A stretch of 64,000 nucleotides of DNA from Panagrolaimus kolymaensis (taxonomy: Eukaryota > Nematoda > Chromadorea > Rhabditida > Panagrolaimidae): the NCBI GenBank assembly GCA_028622995.1, contig JAJQJQ010000054.1, positions 1,426,001 to 1,490,000 of the forward strand, written 5' to 3'. The stretch's first letter is position 1. Each line of letters begins with the position of its first letter. The position numbers and the translations under genes are program-made. Shown here piece by piece: positions 21,773 to 32,815 of the stretch. The notes below the pieces were generated by a model that worked only from the letters and a program-made list of their open reading frames with translations, was not told the origin of the DNA and made no database searches.

Positions 21773-24091
21773 TTGAGAACGCATTGTAGAGAAACTAAAA
21801 TCAGGAAAGCTCGAAAGTGGGCTTTAACTCATCTTGCTGCATATGAAGAATTTCTAACAAATCATCCTCCACCATGGGCGGATTTGATAAAAGTTGAATT
21901 CTCAGCTCATGAAGCTAAACTTCAAAAAGATTTGAAAAAGATTGACGATCAATTTGTTGATTGGATCAAAGTTATCGAAGATAGTGAAGATAATACCACT
22001 CGTGAAATGGAACAAGCCCTTTATGATTCATGGTTTGATAATCCTGATTATCATGATCTTATTGAAAAGCTTGGTGATACTATTGTTAAAATCAACGGGT
22101 ATACAAAGATAACTATGCCAATTGAAATTGCAAGACAAAATATGAATGAAAGTGATACAAAGATGCACATTTCTATTCTTTCCAAGGTTCCTTTACTGGA
22201 CATACCTAAATACAATGGTGACCTTTTGAAGTGGAACTCATTTTGGCAACGTTTTAAACATAGCGTTGATGATCAAAGTTATCCAAAAGTTGAAAAATTA
22301 ATTTCACTTTTATCATTACTTGAAGGTCGTGCACTTGAAGAAATCGAAGGTTTCACAATTTCAGAAGAAAATTATGATACTATCATCGAAATTTTGCAAG
22401 ATCGTTTTGGCAACAAAACTTTAATTATAAAGCAGCTTCAAAGTAAACTTAGATCACTACCTCAAGCACAACCTAATGCTGAAAGTATTCGAACAACGGT
22501 TAATGCGATAAACAACATGTGTCGACAATTACAAAACTTTGGTGTTGGAATCGATAACGAATCGATGAAACTTGACATTATTGAAAAAATGCCCAAGAAG
22601 GAAAAGAACAAACTCCTTGTTATGTCAGTATTAAACAAAGATACAACAATCGAAACACTTTTAAAAAAGATGAAAGAATTTGCGTTAACTTCGGAGATCA
22701 TTGAAGAAAATGAACCAAAGTCTGAACCAGTTTTTAAACAACAAAACAGTTATACAAAGCCATCATTTGTTCCTATGGAAACAAACATTTCAAAGAAACT
22801 TCGTCCATGTGGCTTTTGTGATGGCGATCATTGGATGACAACTTGTCCAAACTTCAAAACCGTTGAAGAAAGATTAAAGCAATTGAAATTTAAAAATCAA
22901 TGTTTAAAATGTACTGGTAAAAACCATCAAAGTAATAATTGTTACTCGAAGGTAAAATGTAAGTTTTGTGAAGAACCACATCATTCGTCAATTTGTAAAT
23001 CGAGTGATACAAGTAAACCACATCGTTCAAGTGCATTTCTTGCATTAAAACAAACTTATGGAACACTACTTACAAAGGAAGTAACAGTAACAAACCCAGA
23101 TACAAATGAAACTTCTAAAGCTATTGCTTTCTTTGATTCAGGAGCAAGTCAATCTTATATAACGCGAAATTTAGCAAAACGTTTAAACCTTAAAACACTC
23201 GAAGTTGAAAGGATAACAACACAAACCTTTGGTGGAGAAAAATCCTCGGTAATCAATTCACACCTTGTAATGATAAACATTAAAACAAATGAAGGTCCAA
23301 AAAGCATTTTTGCGAACACTGTACCAAAAATTGCAACAGATATTCAAAGCATTGCAAAATCTGATTCGGGAATTATCGAAAGAAAACGACAGTCACCTGA
23401 TATTCTTTTTGGTGTAAATGATTTCTTTGAATTCATTAAATACTTTGAAAAATTAGACAATGACATAACTTGCATTCACTCCAAAGTTGGAAAAATGTAT
23501 TGCAGTCGTAGAACAAAAGGATATTTACCACCAATTACTAAAATGTCACTATTATTATCTGAAAAAAGCGTCGATGAAATTAATGCTTTATCATTTAAAC
23601 ATTCATTGGGATTTATGGTACTAAGAGAACCATCATATGAAACTCCAAAAGATCAACTAAATCTTACCGAAATTCAACAAGGTGACACAGTTTTAAAAGA
23701 TCCATTAATAGCTTCCAATGAAACAAAAGATACAGGTTCCACCAAAAATCGGATAAATCCTGATACTTTATTTGTTGAAAAAGTTAAAGAAAATAATTTA
23801 AACCAACAAAAAAAGCTTTCAAAAAATTATGATAAAGTTCCACAAAGTCCAAAAGCGACTTACGAAAATGAAAAAGATGCGAGTACTCGAAAACCTTTAA
23901 TGAAAAAGGATGAAAACACTGTAAATCGTAATGAAGAAAGTTCTTTGAACGGTTATAATTTATCCAATGAAAAAGCTTTGGATTCTTCTCAAAATCCTGG
24001 AGGGGAGGAGCTCATCGAAGAGCCCTACTCCACCTCATTCAAACAAATTCATCCATCAGAAGAATCTTCACCAAGTTCATCATCATTATAA
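21773..24091 (+). CDS. BEL/Pao retrotransposon gag-protease ORF lacking reverse transcriptase
   Basis: One uninterrupted 772-codon frame opens at a TTG; the first in-frame ATG is 22007 and an in-frame stop lies at 21722-21724, so the natural 5' end appears lost. The order is a helical gag region resembling DUF1759 (about residues 130-320, with VPLLDIPKYNGD and WNSFWQRFKHSV), three zinc knuckles (about 348-410: CGFCDGDHWMTTC, CLKCTGKNHQSNNC, CKFCEEPHHSSIC), and a retropepsin-like DUF1758 domain with the active-site motif FFDSGASQSYI at about 454. The polar region that follows ends in PGGEELIEEP. No reverse transcriptase, RNase H or integrase is present in this or other frames. A 3' LTR follows at 24439. 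It is either an internally deleted non-autonomous copy or a gag-protease gene under selection; the intact long frame makes the second worth testing. Confidence 0.85.
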   Translation: MRTHCRETKIRKARKWALTHLAAYEEFLTNHPPPWADLIKVEFSAHEAKLQKDLKKIDDQFVDWIKVIEDSEDNTTREMEQALYDSWFDNPDYHDLIEKLGDTIVKINGYTKITMPIEIARQNMNESDTKMHISILSKVPLLDIPKYNGDLLKWNSFWQRFKHSVDDQSYPKVEKLISLLSLLEGRALEEIEGFTISEENYDTIIEILQDRFGNKTLIIKQLQSKLRSLPQAQPNAESIRTTVNAINNMCRQLQNFGVGIDNESMKLDIIEKMPKKEKNKLLVMSVLNKDTTIETLLKKMKEFALTSEIIEENEPKSEPVFKQQNSYTKPSFVPMETNISKKLRPCGFCDGDHWMTTCPNFKTVEERLKQLKFKNQCLKCTGKNHQSNNCYSKVKCKFCEEPHHSSICKSSDTSKPHRSSAFLALKQTYGTLLTKEVTVTNPDTNETSKAIAFFDSGASQSYITRNLAKRLNLKTLEVERITTQTFGGEKSSVINSHLVMINIKTNEGPKSIFANTVPKIATDIQSIAKSDSGIIERKRQSPDILFGVNDFFEFIKYFEKLDNDITCIHSKVGKMYCSRRTKGYLPPITKMSLLLSEKSVDEINALSFKHSLGFMVLREPSYETPKDQLNLTEIQQGDTVLKDPLIASNETKDTGSTKNRINPDTLFVEKVKENNLNQQKKLSKNYDKVPQSPKATYENEKDASTRKPLMKKDENTVNRNEESSLNGYNLSNEKALDSSQNPGGEELIEEPYSTSFKQIHPSEESSPSSSSL

Positions 24092-24130
24092 TATCATCAC
24101 AACTCAAACCAAACTCAAATCATCACAACA

Positions 24131-24210
24131 TCAAACAACTTTCATCTCAAACAACTTTCAACTCAAACAACTTTCAACTCAAACAACTTTCAACTCAAAC
24201 AACTATCAAT
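24131..24210. repeat. 16-bp tandem repeat, five copies
   Basis: The unit TCAAACAACTTTCAAC starts at 24131, 24147, 24163, 24179 and 24195 with small changes in the outer copies. It lies between the gag-protease stop and the LTR. Confidence 0.85.
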
Positions 24211-24438
24211 TTCATCAACATTTAACCTCAACATCGTAATTCTTCTTCTTTTCATTTGCTTCCAACACATTATCACTTATATACTCTATGATCTTATCAA
24301 TGTTCTTCTTCAATCAACATGATCAAACTTGCTTATTTATAATGCCACTATAATTCAATTCTATGAATAATCCTTTTAATGATCCAATTTCAACTATATA
24401 CTTTATGATCCATCAATCATCTCATCGCTGGCCGGGAA

Positions 24439-24621
24439 TGTCACGACACTCGTGATCATCTTCATTTCTCTAACCTAAAATTAGCATAATATCTTTATTG
24501 TCATTTGTTTTGTAATATTAATAAGATTTTTTTGTGTAAGAATAAAGTATTTGGAAAACAGTCGTCTAATTTCTTTCTCTCATCTCAATATACTGTTTGT
24601 GGTGTCCTGATCGCCGCAACA
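24439..24621 (+). mobile_element. BEL/Pao long terminal repeat (3' LTR)
   Basis: It starts TGTCACGACACTCGTGATC after a purine-rich CCGGGAA and probably ends at GCCGCAACA, giving TG...CA borders and about 183 bp. It contains TAATATC and AATAAAG sequences. No second copy is found upstream of the gag-protease frame, so the element is missing its 5' LTR. The right border is less certain than the left. Confidence 0.65.
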
Positions 24622-25110
24622 GTAACTCAATCAAGTTTACGCTGTGAATTGGAAAAAATTGTTAAATCTGGGAAAACCCTTTCTTCGCTTCGTATGAGGT
24701 GTCAAAAAAATTCTGATTTTGATGAAAATAAAATAAGAAAGTTGTTGGAAGAAGAACTTAATGATAATGAATGGTTGGATATTTAAAAGAACATACTTGA
24801 ATTTAGCTATTAAGAAAAATTTTCATATTTATAGCGAAATTTGCGATTTTTATTTTGTAAGTTTCTAAATCCTTTATTTTGTCAAATATTATATTTTTCA
24901 AATTTTTAGATACTTGGATGAAAATTTTGGTACTATTTTGGATCGAACCGAAAGTGAATCAATAAATGGCAATGGAAATGGAATTTTATCAAAATAAAAT
25001 AATACCTATGATTATTACTATGTTAGTTTTTAATATATATTATTTTTTTGTTATTTCTTTATTATTGTATGGTTTTGAATAAAGTAGGATTTAAATAAAT
25101 AAAAAAGACT
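24622..25110 (+). pseudogene. Possible 3' gene fragment downstream of LTR
   Basis: An open frame continues from the LTR into a charged helical peptide (LSSLRMRCQKNSDFDENK) ending at 24784-24786. A second possible exon after the acceptor TTTTTAG at 24904-24910 encodes YLDENFGTILDRTESES and ends in TAA, and AATAAA follows at 25077-25082. I could not join the two in phase with good splice sites. It may be the end of a host gene interrupted or captured by the retroelement. Confidence 0.3.
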
Positions 25111-25115
25111 TTATT
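25077..25115. promoter_or_regulatory. Convergent polyadenylation signals
   Basis: AATAAA on the + strand at 25077-25082 faces TTTATT at 25110-25115, which is AATAAA for the minus-strand GST-like gene. Transcripts from both sides would end within about 40 bp of each other. Confidence 0.55.
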
Positions 25116-25236
25116 AAAAGAAAATTTGGATTGAAACTTCCCAAAAATTCAAACAAAGCTGGTAAATTAACAATTAAAAAAATATTTTGTAAAAAAAAAT
25201 GCAAATTTAAACAAAACAAAAAAATTCCATGCATAT

Positions 25237-26966
25237 TTAATATTTAGAAAATGGCCTTTCATTCAAATATTTTTGTAATTCTGGAAGTCCATGAACCATT
25301 TTCGAATGTTCCATTAATTGAGGGAATTTCTTTTCAAAATCTGAATAAAAGTTTTGTAAAGTATCGGATAATTCAGCCACAGCCAAATCAGCTACAGTAA
25401 CCCCGGAAGCCATAAAAAATTTAGATGATGAATTATTCTTTTTTGTATTTTTTTCTAATAATTCTATTAACATGGGCGAATATTTATTTATTGCAGGTAA
25501 AAATGATTCATTAAATATTTTTTCTCGAATTTGCCTTAAATCCATGGATGGATGGGTTCCAACTGAAAGAGCGATATAAGCTTGAATTTCTGTTCCAAAT
25601 TTCATTCGCAAATCTATGATTGAATCAACTTTTATTTCTTCAAGCATAGTTTTTCCTGAAAGTCCATGACGTTTTGCAAGGAATTTTGCGATTTCTTTAG
25701 GGTCGTTGAGTTCTTCATTTGCATCAAAAATTAATAATGGAAGTTTGCCGTATGGCATTTCTGAAAAAAAACATATACTTTTTTTGTTATTTTCTAATTG
25801 GGTTTTGGAGGATTTTAATATTTCTATAAAAATTAGATCCATGCATTTCATTTTGTGGTTCTTCACTTTTTTTGTGAATAATTTTTTTATATTCTTTTTT
25901 TGCAAAAGAAAATTTAGTTATTTGATTTTTTTCCTGGAAAACCACATCACCAAAAAAATCTTTAAAGCTTACAAAAAATCATTGTTTGTAAAGAAAAAAT
26001 ATGTTAGTCATCGCTGTTGATTTGACAACAAACAATCTTTTTTTCTCATACATAAGTGCAAGAACAAATTTGCTTTTAACTCGAAAGCAAAAAAGAAAGA
26101 AGAGAGTGAAAATACAATCTTTGAATTATAAATCACACGTCGATTTTTTTTAAATGTTTAACGATCTTTGCGCATCCTACAAACTTTGTTGTTTTTGTAA
26201 ATAAATTAAAAGGTCAAAAATGTTATGAAATCTTGCGCAAAGTAAAAAAGAATGAATGACAGCACTGCAAAAAAAAAATGATGTCAATAAAAATAAAACA
26301 AAAAATTTGATTTGTTTGCAAAATGAAACTATTTTTTTTCGTTGCTATGAGTAATTATCAAAAAATTAGATAGTCAAAATATTAAATAAAGGGGTTAGCA
26401 GAAAATTTTGAATTCGAAAAAAGTGTCAAATATTAAAGAAAAAACATTAGAGATTTTTTGCTTTAAAAGTTTTTAATAATTTTGTGATTTATTAAAAAAT
26501 TTCTAAAATAAATTATTATAAAAAACATACTAGTTTTAAAATATGTCCATTCATTAGTATTTAATCGAATATCTTCAAATGGAATTTGAGAAAATTGAAG
26601 AATTAAACGGCTAACTTCTGCATGGCCACGAGAATTAAAATAAACTAGTTTATATGGCACTGCTGCCACTGGAAGTTGTGGTTGTTCATTTTTCGTAATA
26701 ACAGAAACTCCATTTTGAGCATCCATCTTTGAAGAAGAACTAGATGCTGATGTAGCTGGCAATTTAATAGCACCCGTAGAAATATTTTCACCCGAAATAA
26801 CAGCCGATGGAAGTGGAGTCACTGCCGTTGACGAAGGTGTTGTAGAAGCACCCGTTGAATTTGGAATAGAATTAGCACCCTTTTTTGAAGAATCAGCAAC
26901 CGACGTAATAGCAGAAGATGTAAATATATTAGCACCCGATGAATTTGAATTTGATGGAGTTGACAT
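25237..26966 (-). CDS. Sigma-class glutathione S-transferase-like protein with Ser/Thr-rich N-terminal extension
   Basis: Two minus-strand exons (26966-26531 and 25760-25237) join in phase to 319 residues. About the first 110 residues are low-complexity Ser/Thr/Ala/Pro. The GST fold begins at YKLVYFNSRGHAEVSR, with the catalytic Tyr kept, and continues MPYGKLPLLIF and a C-terminal helical domain ending in NERPFSKY. The usual Gln-Ser glutathione-binding pair is replaced: LNDPKEIAKFLA stands where sigma enzymes have LxQSxAI. The TVAD capping box is present. An in-frame ATG 16 codons upstream (27014) would add a hydrophobic lead, so the start is uncertain. It is a relative of the gene at 19389-20797 in the same orientation, with retroelement DNA between them. 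Sigma GSTs serve detoxification or prostaglandin isomerisation; activity here is doubtful. Confidence 0.85.
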
Positions 26967-27014
26967 CGTTTCACAACTCCATGTTAAATGAGTATCAATA
27001 AAAACTAATTTCAT

Positions 27015-30000
27015 CCCAAAAAAAAAATAATTCCCTTTCTTCCTTCTTTTTTTAACACTCACACACTCCCGTTGCTGCTTTATTGCTTTTTTTTTTGTTT
27101 GATTGTTGCTCAATAAAATTTTTTTAATGATAGCTGATTTTTTTCTTTTTTTCAGGAAAGGAAATGAAAGAGGAACAAACAGCCCATGTCGATCAGTCAG
27201 TAATGGCAGCAGCAGCAGTGATGTTTTTGCTATTACTACTACGAGCATTGTAGTCTATGCCCAAAAATTTAATAGCAGGCTAGAAGAGTCTTTTTTTATT
27301 GCAACAAAAAAAAAGCGAACGATTGAGAAAAAAAGAATGGAATGTGTCTGTTGTCTCTAACTTGGTTGCTTGACAAGGATGGTACAGGAAAAAAATAATC
27401 AAAGCATCCGTAATTGGATATAAAACAGTTTTTTTGTTTGGTTGTTGTAAAATAATATTATTAGGCTATTAAACCCGGACACTTTTTATTGTTTATTTTT
27501 TTATGAGACGTGATAAAAAAAATAATATTTTTAGTTTAGTTGATTTTATCAGCTTTTTTTTTGAATTTCAATGAAGTTGTAAAAAAACGAGACCGTTCCA
27601 AAAATTTTATTTTTGATTGACTTATGAACTTTTAATTTTCATTTAAACAAATTTTTTCGACATTAGCTTGCTTTGTTGAGGACTAAAAGATACAAAATTT
27701 TTATATTTTTTGTATATTTCGTACTTAGCATTTATTTCTATCTCTTATTTTAACGTGGCTCCCTTGAAATTATTCCAAGCTGAATAATGTTTTTTTTGTT
27801 GCGAAAATGATTATTTAGCAAAAAAGCAATATAAAAAACCATCTTTGATTTAATTTCCTTGTTTTTTATAATTAAGTTAAGAAAATCATTAGGCAAAAAA
27901 AGAAATTCCAAAATATTCAAAAGCAAAAAAAGAATAAGCTTACATTGAGAAAATTTAGTAACAATAAAAATTGAAAGAGAAAAGAAATAAGCGAAAAAAA
28001 AAGAAAAAGCTTTTTATTTATGTCTGGTGAAACTCATGCATAAATTCATATTAAAAAAGCTATTAAACACGAATGAAAGCTGTGTTTTTTGTATAAAAAA
28101 TCAAAAGAAAGATTCTCTTTTTTTATGTTTTTTAACTACAAAGTTCAAAAATTTATTTTATTATTAATTAATTAAAATTTTTAAGAAGAAAAACAAATTC
28201 ATTTTATTTAAATTTTCATGTATCATTTAATAATTTTGAAGAACTTTAGAAAGATAAATCCTTATTTTATATAATTTGAGAATATTTTTGTTTTTAGTGA
28301 CAAATCCATGGGTTGTTTGATTTTTGATTAAATGACAAAATATTTGGTACACTCGTATTGCAAACAAGTACCATCAACAATAAACTTGTAAACAAACAAA
28401 AAAAAATTTAAATATTCAAAAAAACTTTAATAACCAAGAACTTACTTTTTTTTGGTTTTTTAAAACTCAAATAATCTTTTTTTCTTCTTTTTTGGATTTT
28501 ATTTGGTCCCAATTTCTGATGGGAAAAAATGCGCATAGCGACGAAGATGCCAATTATATCCATGACAATGTCAAAAAATAAATAAAACCGCTATAAAAAT
28601 GCTTGTTTTGATTTTGTCTATTGAACTCTTTTTGAGGAAATAAGGATAAAATTCAATTTTTATTTCTTTTTCTTTTTTTCGTGCAGTGGATTTCTTCCAC
28701 TATCACACGGTGAATTTTAAATTGTACCCAAATTTTTCTTTTGCTGGTTGAAATAATGTTTTTTCCCACTTTCTTTCAAAGATTTCTGGGGCTTAATTAA
28801 AGAGAATTTAAAATGCATATTAGTTGTTAAAGTGTATCTTTATTTTAAATCACAAAGAAAGTTTAAAAAAGAAATCAACTTTAAAATAAAATATTCAAAA
28901 GCAAAAATCAAAACAAAAATAAAAACCAAACACTTTGAATGAAAAAAATTTTAACACTTAAAACTATTTAAAAAAATGAAATTTAATCGAATGAAAAAAA
29001 TCACGCAATGCATGTGAAACTCATACATAAATACATGCATAAATAACATTATTATACAAAAGGATTAAGTCTGACAAAAAAAAAAACAGTTTTATTGCTT
29101 TTAAATAAAATTTCAAATCGACCAAACCTCTTTTTTATGAATCACAGTGAAAATTAAATAAAGCTTTTTCTTTGTAGTTTTGTTTAAAAAAAAAGATTGA
29201 TTCCAATAAAGTCGCATAATTTCAATGAAAGCGAATAATCAAAAAATTTCAAAATGAAAAAGTTTGTTTTTGGAAACTTGAATAAATAAATTATTTAAAA
29301 ATAAATGTATAAAATTTTGTTGCTACTATTGCCATCAAGAAAATAATAATTGACCTAACGTTCCATAACAAATATTAAATTTAGCTGATTTGAAGTTGCT
29401 ATCTGTTGATTTTCTGATTGCGGTCATTGAATAACTCTTCTATTTTTTCAAAAAATTATCTCTATGTTTCTAAATTTCGAATAAATTAGAATAAAAGTTC
29501 CTAAACTTCTGTATGAAATTGGTATTTATATTTCCATTTTAAAAAAATTCTACAAAGATATAAACGTAAAAAATGAAAACTGAAATATTCAAAAGTAAAA
29601 AAAACAAGCAAAGGTTTTGTGAAAGATTGTTAAAACTAAAAATTGGAAAACAAAAAAAAAAGCGAAGGAGAAACCATTAAACGCATGGGAACCTTCAAAT
29701 TTGTTACACCATTGAAAATGAATGGCGTTTCATAAAAATACAATGAAATTCTTTTTTTATTGCTTATGTATTTTTAAAACATCGTGCATAAATTATTTCA
29801 GCGGCCATTAGCTATTTCTTAATGGAAAAAAAAAATTAATTTTTATTGTATTTTATTTTTATTCTTTTCTTGGAGTTTTGGAAAGAGAAAAAAATTGCTA
29901 AAAAGTTTTTAAATCTAGGAATTTTAAAATTTATGAGATATGAAAGAGAATCCTTTTAGGGCATGCATGCCCGATTTACACTTTTAAGATATTTTTTTTT

Positions 30001-30306
30001 CTCAAGAAAAAAATATCGTTTGAAACTAAATTTAGCCCAAAAGCGCGAGGACATGTTAATACTTTTTTTGCCCCTTGCTAAAAACATATGTATTGATTTG
30101 CCAACAACAAAAAAAATCTTTGAACAATTTTCTTATCCATCATTTTTCCCAGTTCATCCATTCGTCATCATCGCCTTGCTTGTGAGCACCACAAAAATCA
30201 ATTGAGTCACCAAAAAAATATTTGGCGCGCAAAAAGTTTTTGTGAAAAATAATTCTATTTAAAAAAAACTATTGAATTTGGTTTCATTCTTGTCTTGACA
30301 TTAATA
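27015..30306. other. AT-rich non-coding stretch, A-run bias on + strand
   Basis: No exon pair or conserved frame is supported. A runs dominate the + strand, meaning T runs on the minus strand, the pattern expected if this is a transcribed leader or intron of the minus-strand GST gene. Open frames at 27103 and 29963 show no conserved features. Confidence 0.4.
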
Positions 30307-31170
30307 ATGGCGATTATTGGTTTAAATAAAAAATCATTATATTTTAAACTTTGTAAATGTGAAACTAAAAATAAATGGTTAAAGTTTTTTATTTTGTTTT
30401 TAAATTTTATTGTTCCATTAGCTTTTTTAATTTTTTATCAAATTCGTGCAAATGCTTTTAAAGCGGATAAATATATATTTAATCAAAAACTTTTGGAAAA
30501 TTCTTGTTATTCTAAAGCTAAAGTTTATAAAGAAAAATGTAATATTATTTTTATTGAATATTCTAATTTAACAAAGGTAATTACATAAAAATATAATAAA
30601 ATTTTTTTAAGCGAAATAAATTAAAAAAATTAAAATATTGATTTGTAAAAAAATCTGAAAAATATGGGAAAAAACAAACTTTTTAAAATTAATAAATTTG
30701 TACAATATTTTTTTCAGTTTATGAATTATATTTCTGAAGAAGTTTCAAAGAAAACGGATGATGAATTTTATGAAGAAATACGTTTTCGTAAGAAATATAT
30801 AATTAAGAAAAATGAAGTTTTAAGCAATTACAAAACTATGAATATTCCTTGCATGGAAAATAGCTTCGAAGAATTTTTAAATCATTATGAAACTTTATAT
30901 TTTTTTATATGGAAAATAACTTTATTTCAAATTTTTTCTCAATTTTATTTATTTTTTATAATATTAATTATCTCTTCTTTGGAAGAAGAACGCCCTTCAC
31001 CAGGAAAAGACTTAAACATAATGTTTTCGCTTGTTTTTACATCTATTTTTTGGTTAAATCATTTTTTATATGTCAGATATTTTTTTGATATTCATATATC
31101 TGAATGCATGCTTTTGTTAACAAAAAACATTTATACCGCTCTTTGCCCTGGTATTATTCATTTAGAATAG
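30307..31170 (+). CDS. Small multi-pass membrane protein, family unknown
   Basis: Exons 30307-30576 and 30718-31170 (141-bp intron, phase 0, acceptor TTTTTTTCAG) encode 240 residues. A hydrophobic helix (about residues 27-46), a polar Cys- and Lys-containing region of about 110 residues, and two more hydrophobic helices (about 168-190 and 200-225) are visible. The loop between helices 1 and 2 has Cys residues and may face outside. I do not recognise the family; it could be a divergent nematode chemoreceptor or a lineage-specific membrane protein. The model rests on splice phase and hydrophobic pattern only, and codon use is very AT-rich like the 7TM gene at 57265. ATG 30307 was chosen as the first in frame. 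Confidence 0.6.
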
Positions 31171-31414
31171 ATATTTTTTTGTTGAATTAAAAAACATTTT
31201 TTTTGTGATTAAAAAAGATTCTTCTTTTTACATTGCTGTCTTTGTCATTAATCATAAAAAAATGTGTTCAAAAAGGGGACAAAAGTATTATTTCTTTTAT
31301 CAGCAAAAAAAAATTGATTGAATTATCACTCATTTTTGGCTTTATTTCTTTAACTTATTTTGTTGTAAACAATTATTTAGAGAAATAAATGGTTAAATAT
31401 ATTTTATATTAATA

Positions 31415-32432
31415 ATGATTAAACGAAAACACGATTGTTCTTCTTCTAGTGAAGTTTCATGTACTTCACCATCAACACTCACCATTTATTCATTTCCACC
31501 AAAAACACAAAAATTTTCGATTCCAGAAAATATAATTTTTTATATTTCACAAAATCCTTCAAACGTCAAAGTTTATGAAAAACTTATAAAAATATGCAAA
31601 TATTTTTATCTCAAAAATCCTATTACTACTTTTATGAATATACTTATTTCTGAAGATTTAACTAAGTGCACCAAACTATGGCAGTTTTGTAAAGTATTCG
31701 GATTTAGCTTTAAATTTGGTGAGGCGGCACCTATGATGAATATACTTCCTGAAAGAGTATGGCTTATAGGATCTTTAGCCATTTTTAATAATACAATTAA
31801 TACAAATTTATCATTCAATTTAGTATCAAAAATTTATCTATGTGATTTATTTTCTTTGGTTTTAAAAAATCAAAAATTAACTTTGAAGGAATTTAAATTA
31901 TTCGCTTCAAAAAAATTAATGGAATTAAGCTTGGAAAATAGTGAAGTAAAAATAGAGGATGGGAGTATTGCACCGATTGAAACTTTATTTGAACTATCAC
32001 CAAATCTAAATAAATTTCAATTTAAGGGGAGCAAAGTTGGTGTTGATTGGATCACATCTGAAACAGTTAAAAAACTTTTCAAAATTCCGAATTTTTCAAA
32101 GATGAAAAAATTTGATTTAACAAATGTTCCAGAAACTTTTGATTTTGAAACATTTTTTAATTATTTAAAAATAAATAAGTTATATATATAAAATTTTTTA
32201 TTTATCATTCTAATTAAATTTTCGTTTTAGAAGCCATGGAAAATCAATATTCATTCATCTTGAATTTAATGAGTCTATTTCTGAAGGCTATAAACAACGA
32301 CTTCAAAGTTTTTTAGATAATGCATTGGCAAATGAACCAACTACAAAAAATCGCTTACCATGGTTTCAATTTCATGGAATGACTAAAGAAAGTCATGAAA
32401 AAATATTTTGTGAATACAATTTCAATGAATGA
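31415..32432 (+). CDS. F-box-like protein, paralog of the gene at 3321
   Basis: Exons 31415-32178 and 32231-32432 (52-bp intron, donor AAGTTATA, acceptor CGTTTTAG) encode about 321 residues. After a Ser/Thr-rich lead of about 30 residues comes FSIPENIIFYISQNPS and KVYEKLIKICKYFY, nearly the same as the paralog's F-box-like motif. A Leu-rich region (IETLFELSPNLNKFQF) and an acidic C terminus ending in EYNFNE follow. The intron lies at the equivalent site but in phase 2 rather than phase 0, so the splice boundary has slid by a few bases between copies. A putative role is substrate selection in an SCF ubiquitin ligase. AATAAA follows at 32508-32513, only about 30 bp before a GC-rich MITE. Confidence 0.75.
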
Positions 32433-32537
32433 TTGAAAAAAGTATAGTCGTCCTTTAATGTCATGATTATCTTTAAAGCCTTTTTGCAAAATTAATTTTA
32501 AATAGATAATAAAAAATGAGCGTTTTCAAACTTTCAT

Positions 32538-32545
32538 ATCACCGC
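32538..32545. repeat. Target-site duplication, left copy
   Basis: ATCACCGC before the CAGGCCTC end; an exact copy is at 32808-32815. Confidence 0.85.
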
Positions 32546-32807
32546 CAGGCCTCTTCCACGGGCCGGGTTTTGCCGGCCCGGCCCGGCCTCGGCCCGTCCA
32601 TGTCAGGCCCGGCCCGGCCTCGGCCCGTCCAAAATGGGCCCGGCCCGGCCCGCGGGCCCTTTTTTTTTTGCCTTGGTATCCCCTTTGGTTTTTTTTTATT
32701 ATGCTGAAAATGTTCGGCCCGGCCCGGCCCGGCCTCGGCCCGGCCCGTTTTGAAAATTTTCGGCCCGGCCCGCGGGCCGGCCTGGACGGGCCGAAGGAAG
32801 AGGCCTG
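32546..32807. mobile_element. Very GC-rich hAT-like MITE
   Basis: The ends are perfect 12-bp inverted copies (CAGGCCTCTTCC), flanked by identical 8-base ATCACCGC at 32538-32545 and 32808-32815. The interior is mostly GGCCCGGCC-type blocks in both orientations around a short T-rich core, so it can fold into a strong hairpin. There is no transposase. An 8-bp duplication and CAG ends indicate a hAT-type source. The open frames on both strands here are by-products of GC-rich repeats and are not genes. Confidence 0.88.
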
Positions 32808-32815
32808 ATCACCGC
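32808..32815. repeat. Target-site duplication, right copy
   Basis: ATCACCGC after the GAGGCCTG end, identical to 32538-32545. Confidence 0.85.

Noticed and set aside
21534..24621. Reading the 193-bp unit and the LTR as a matching LTR pair of one element
   Set aside because: Only the TGTCAC start is shared; the interiors and right ends differ, whereas LTRs of one insertion start identical.
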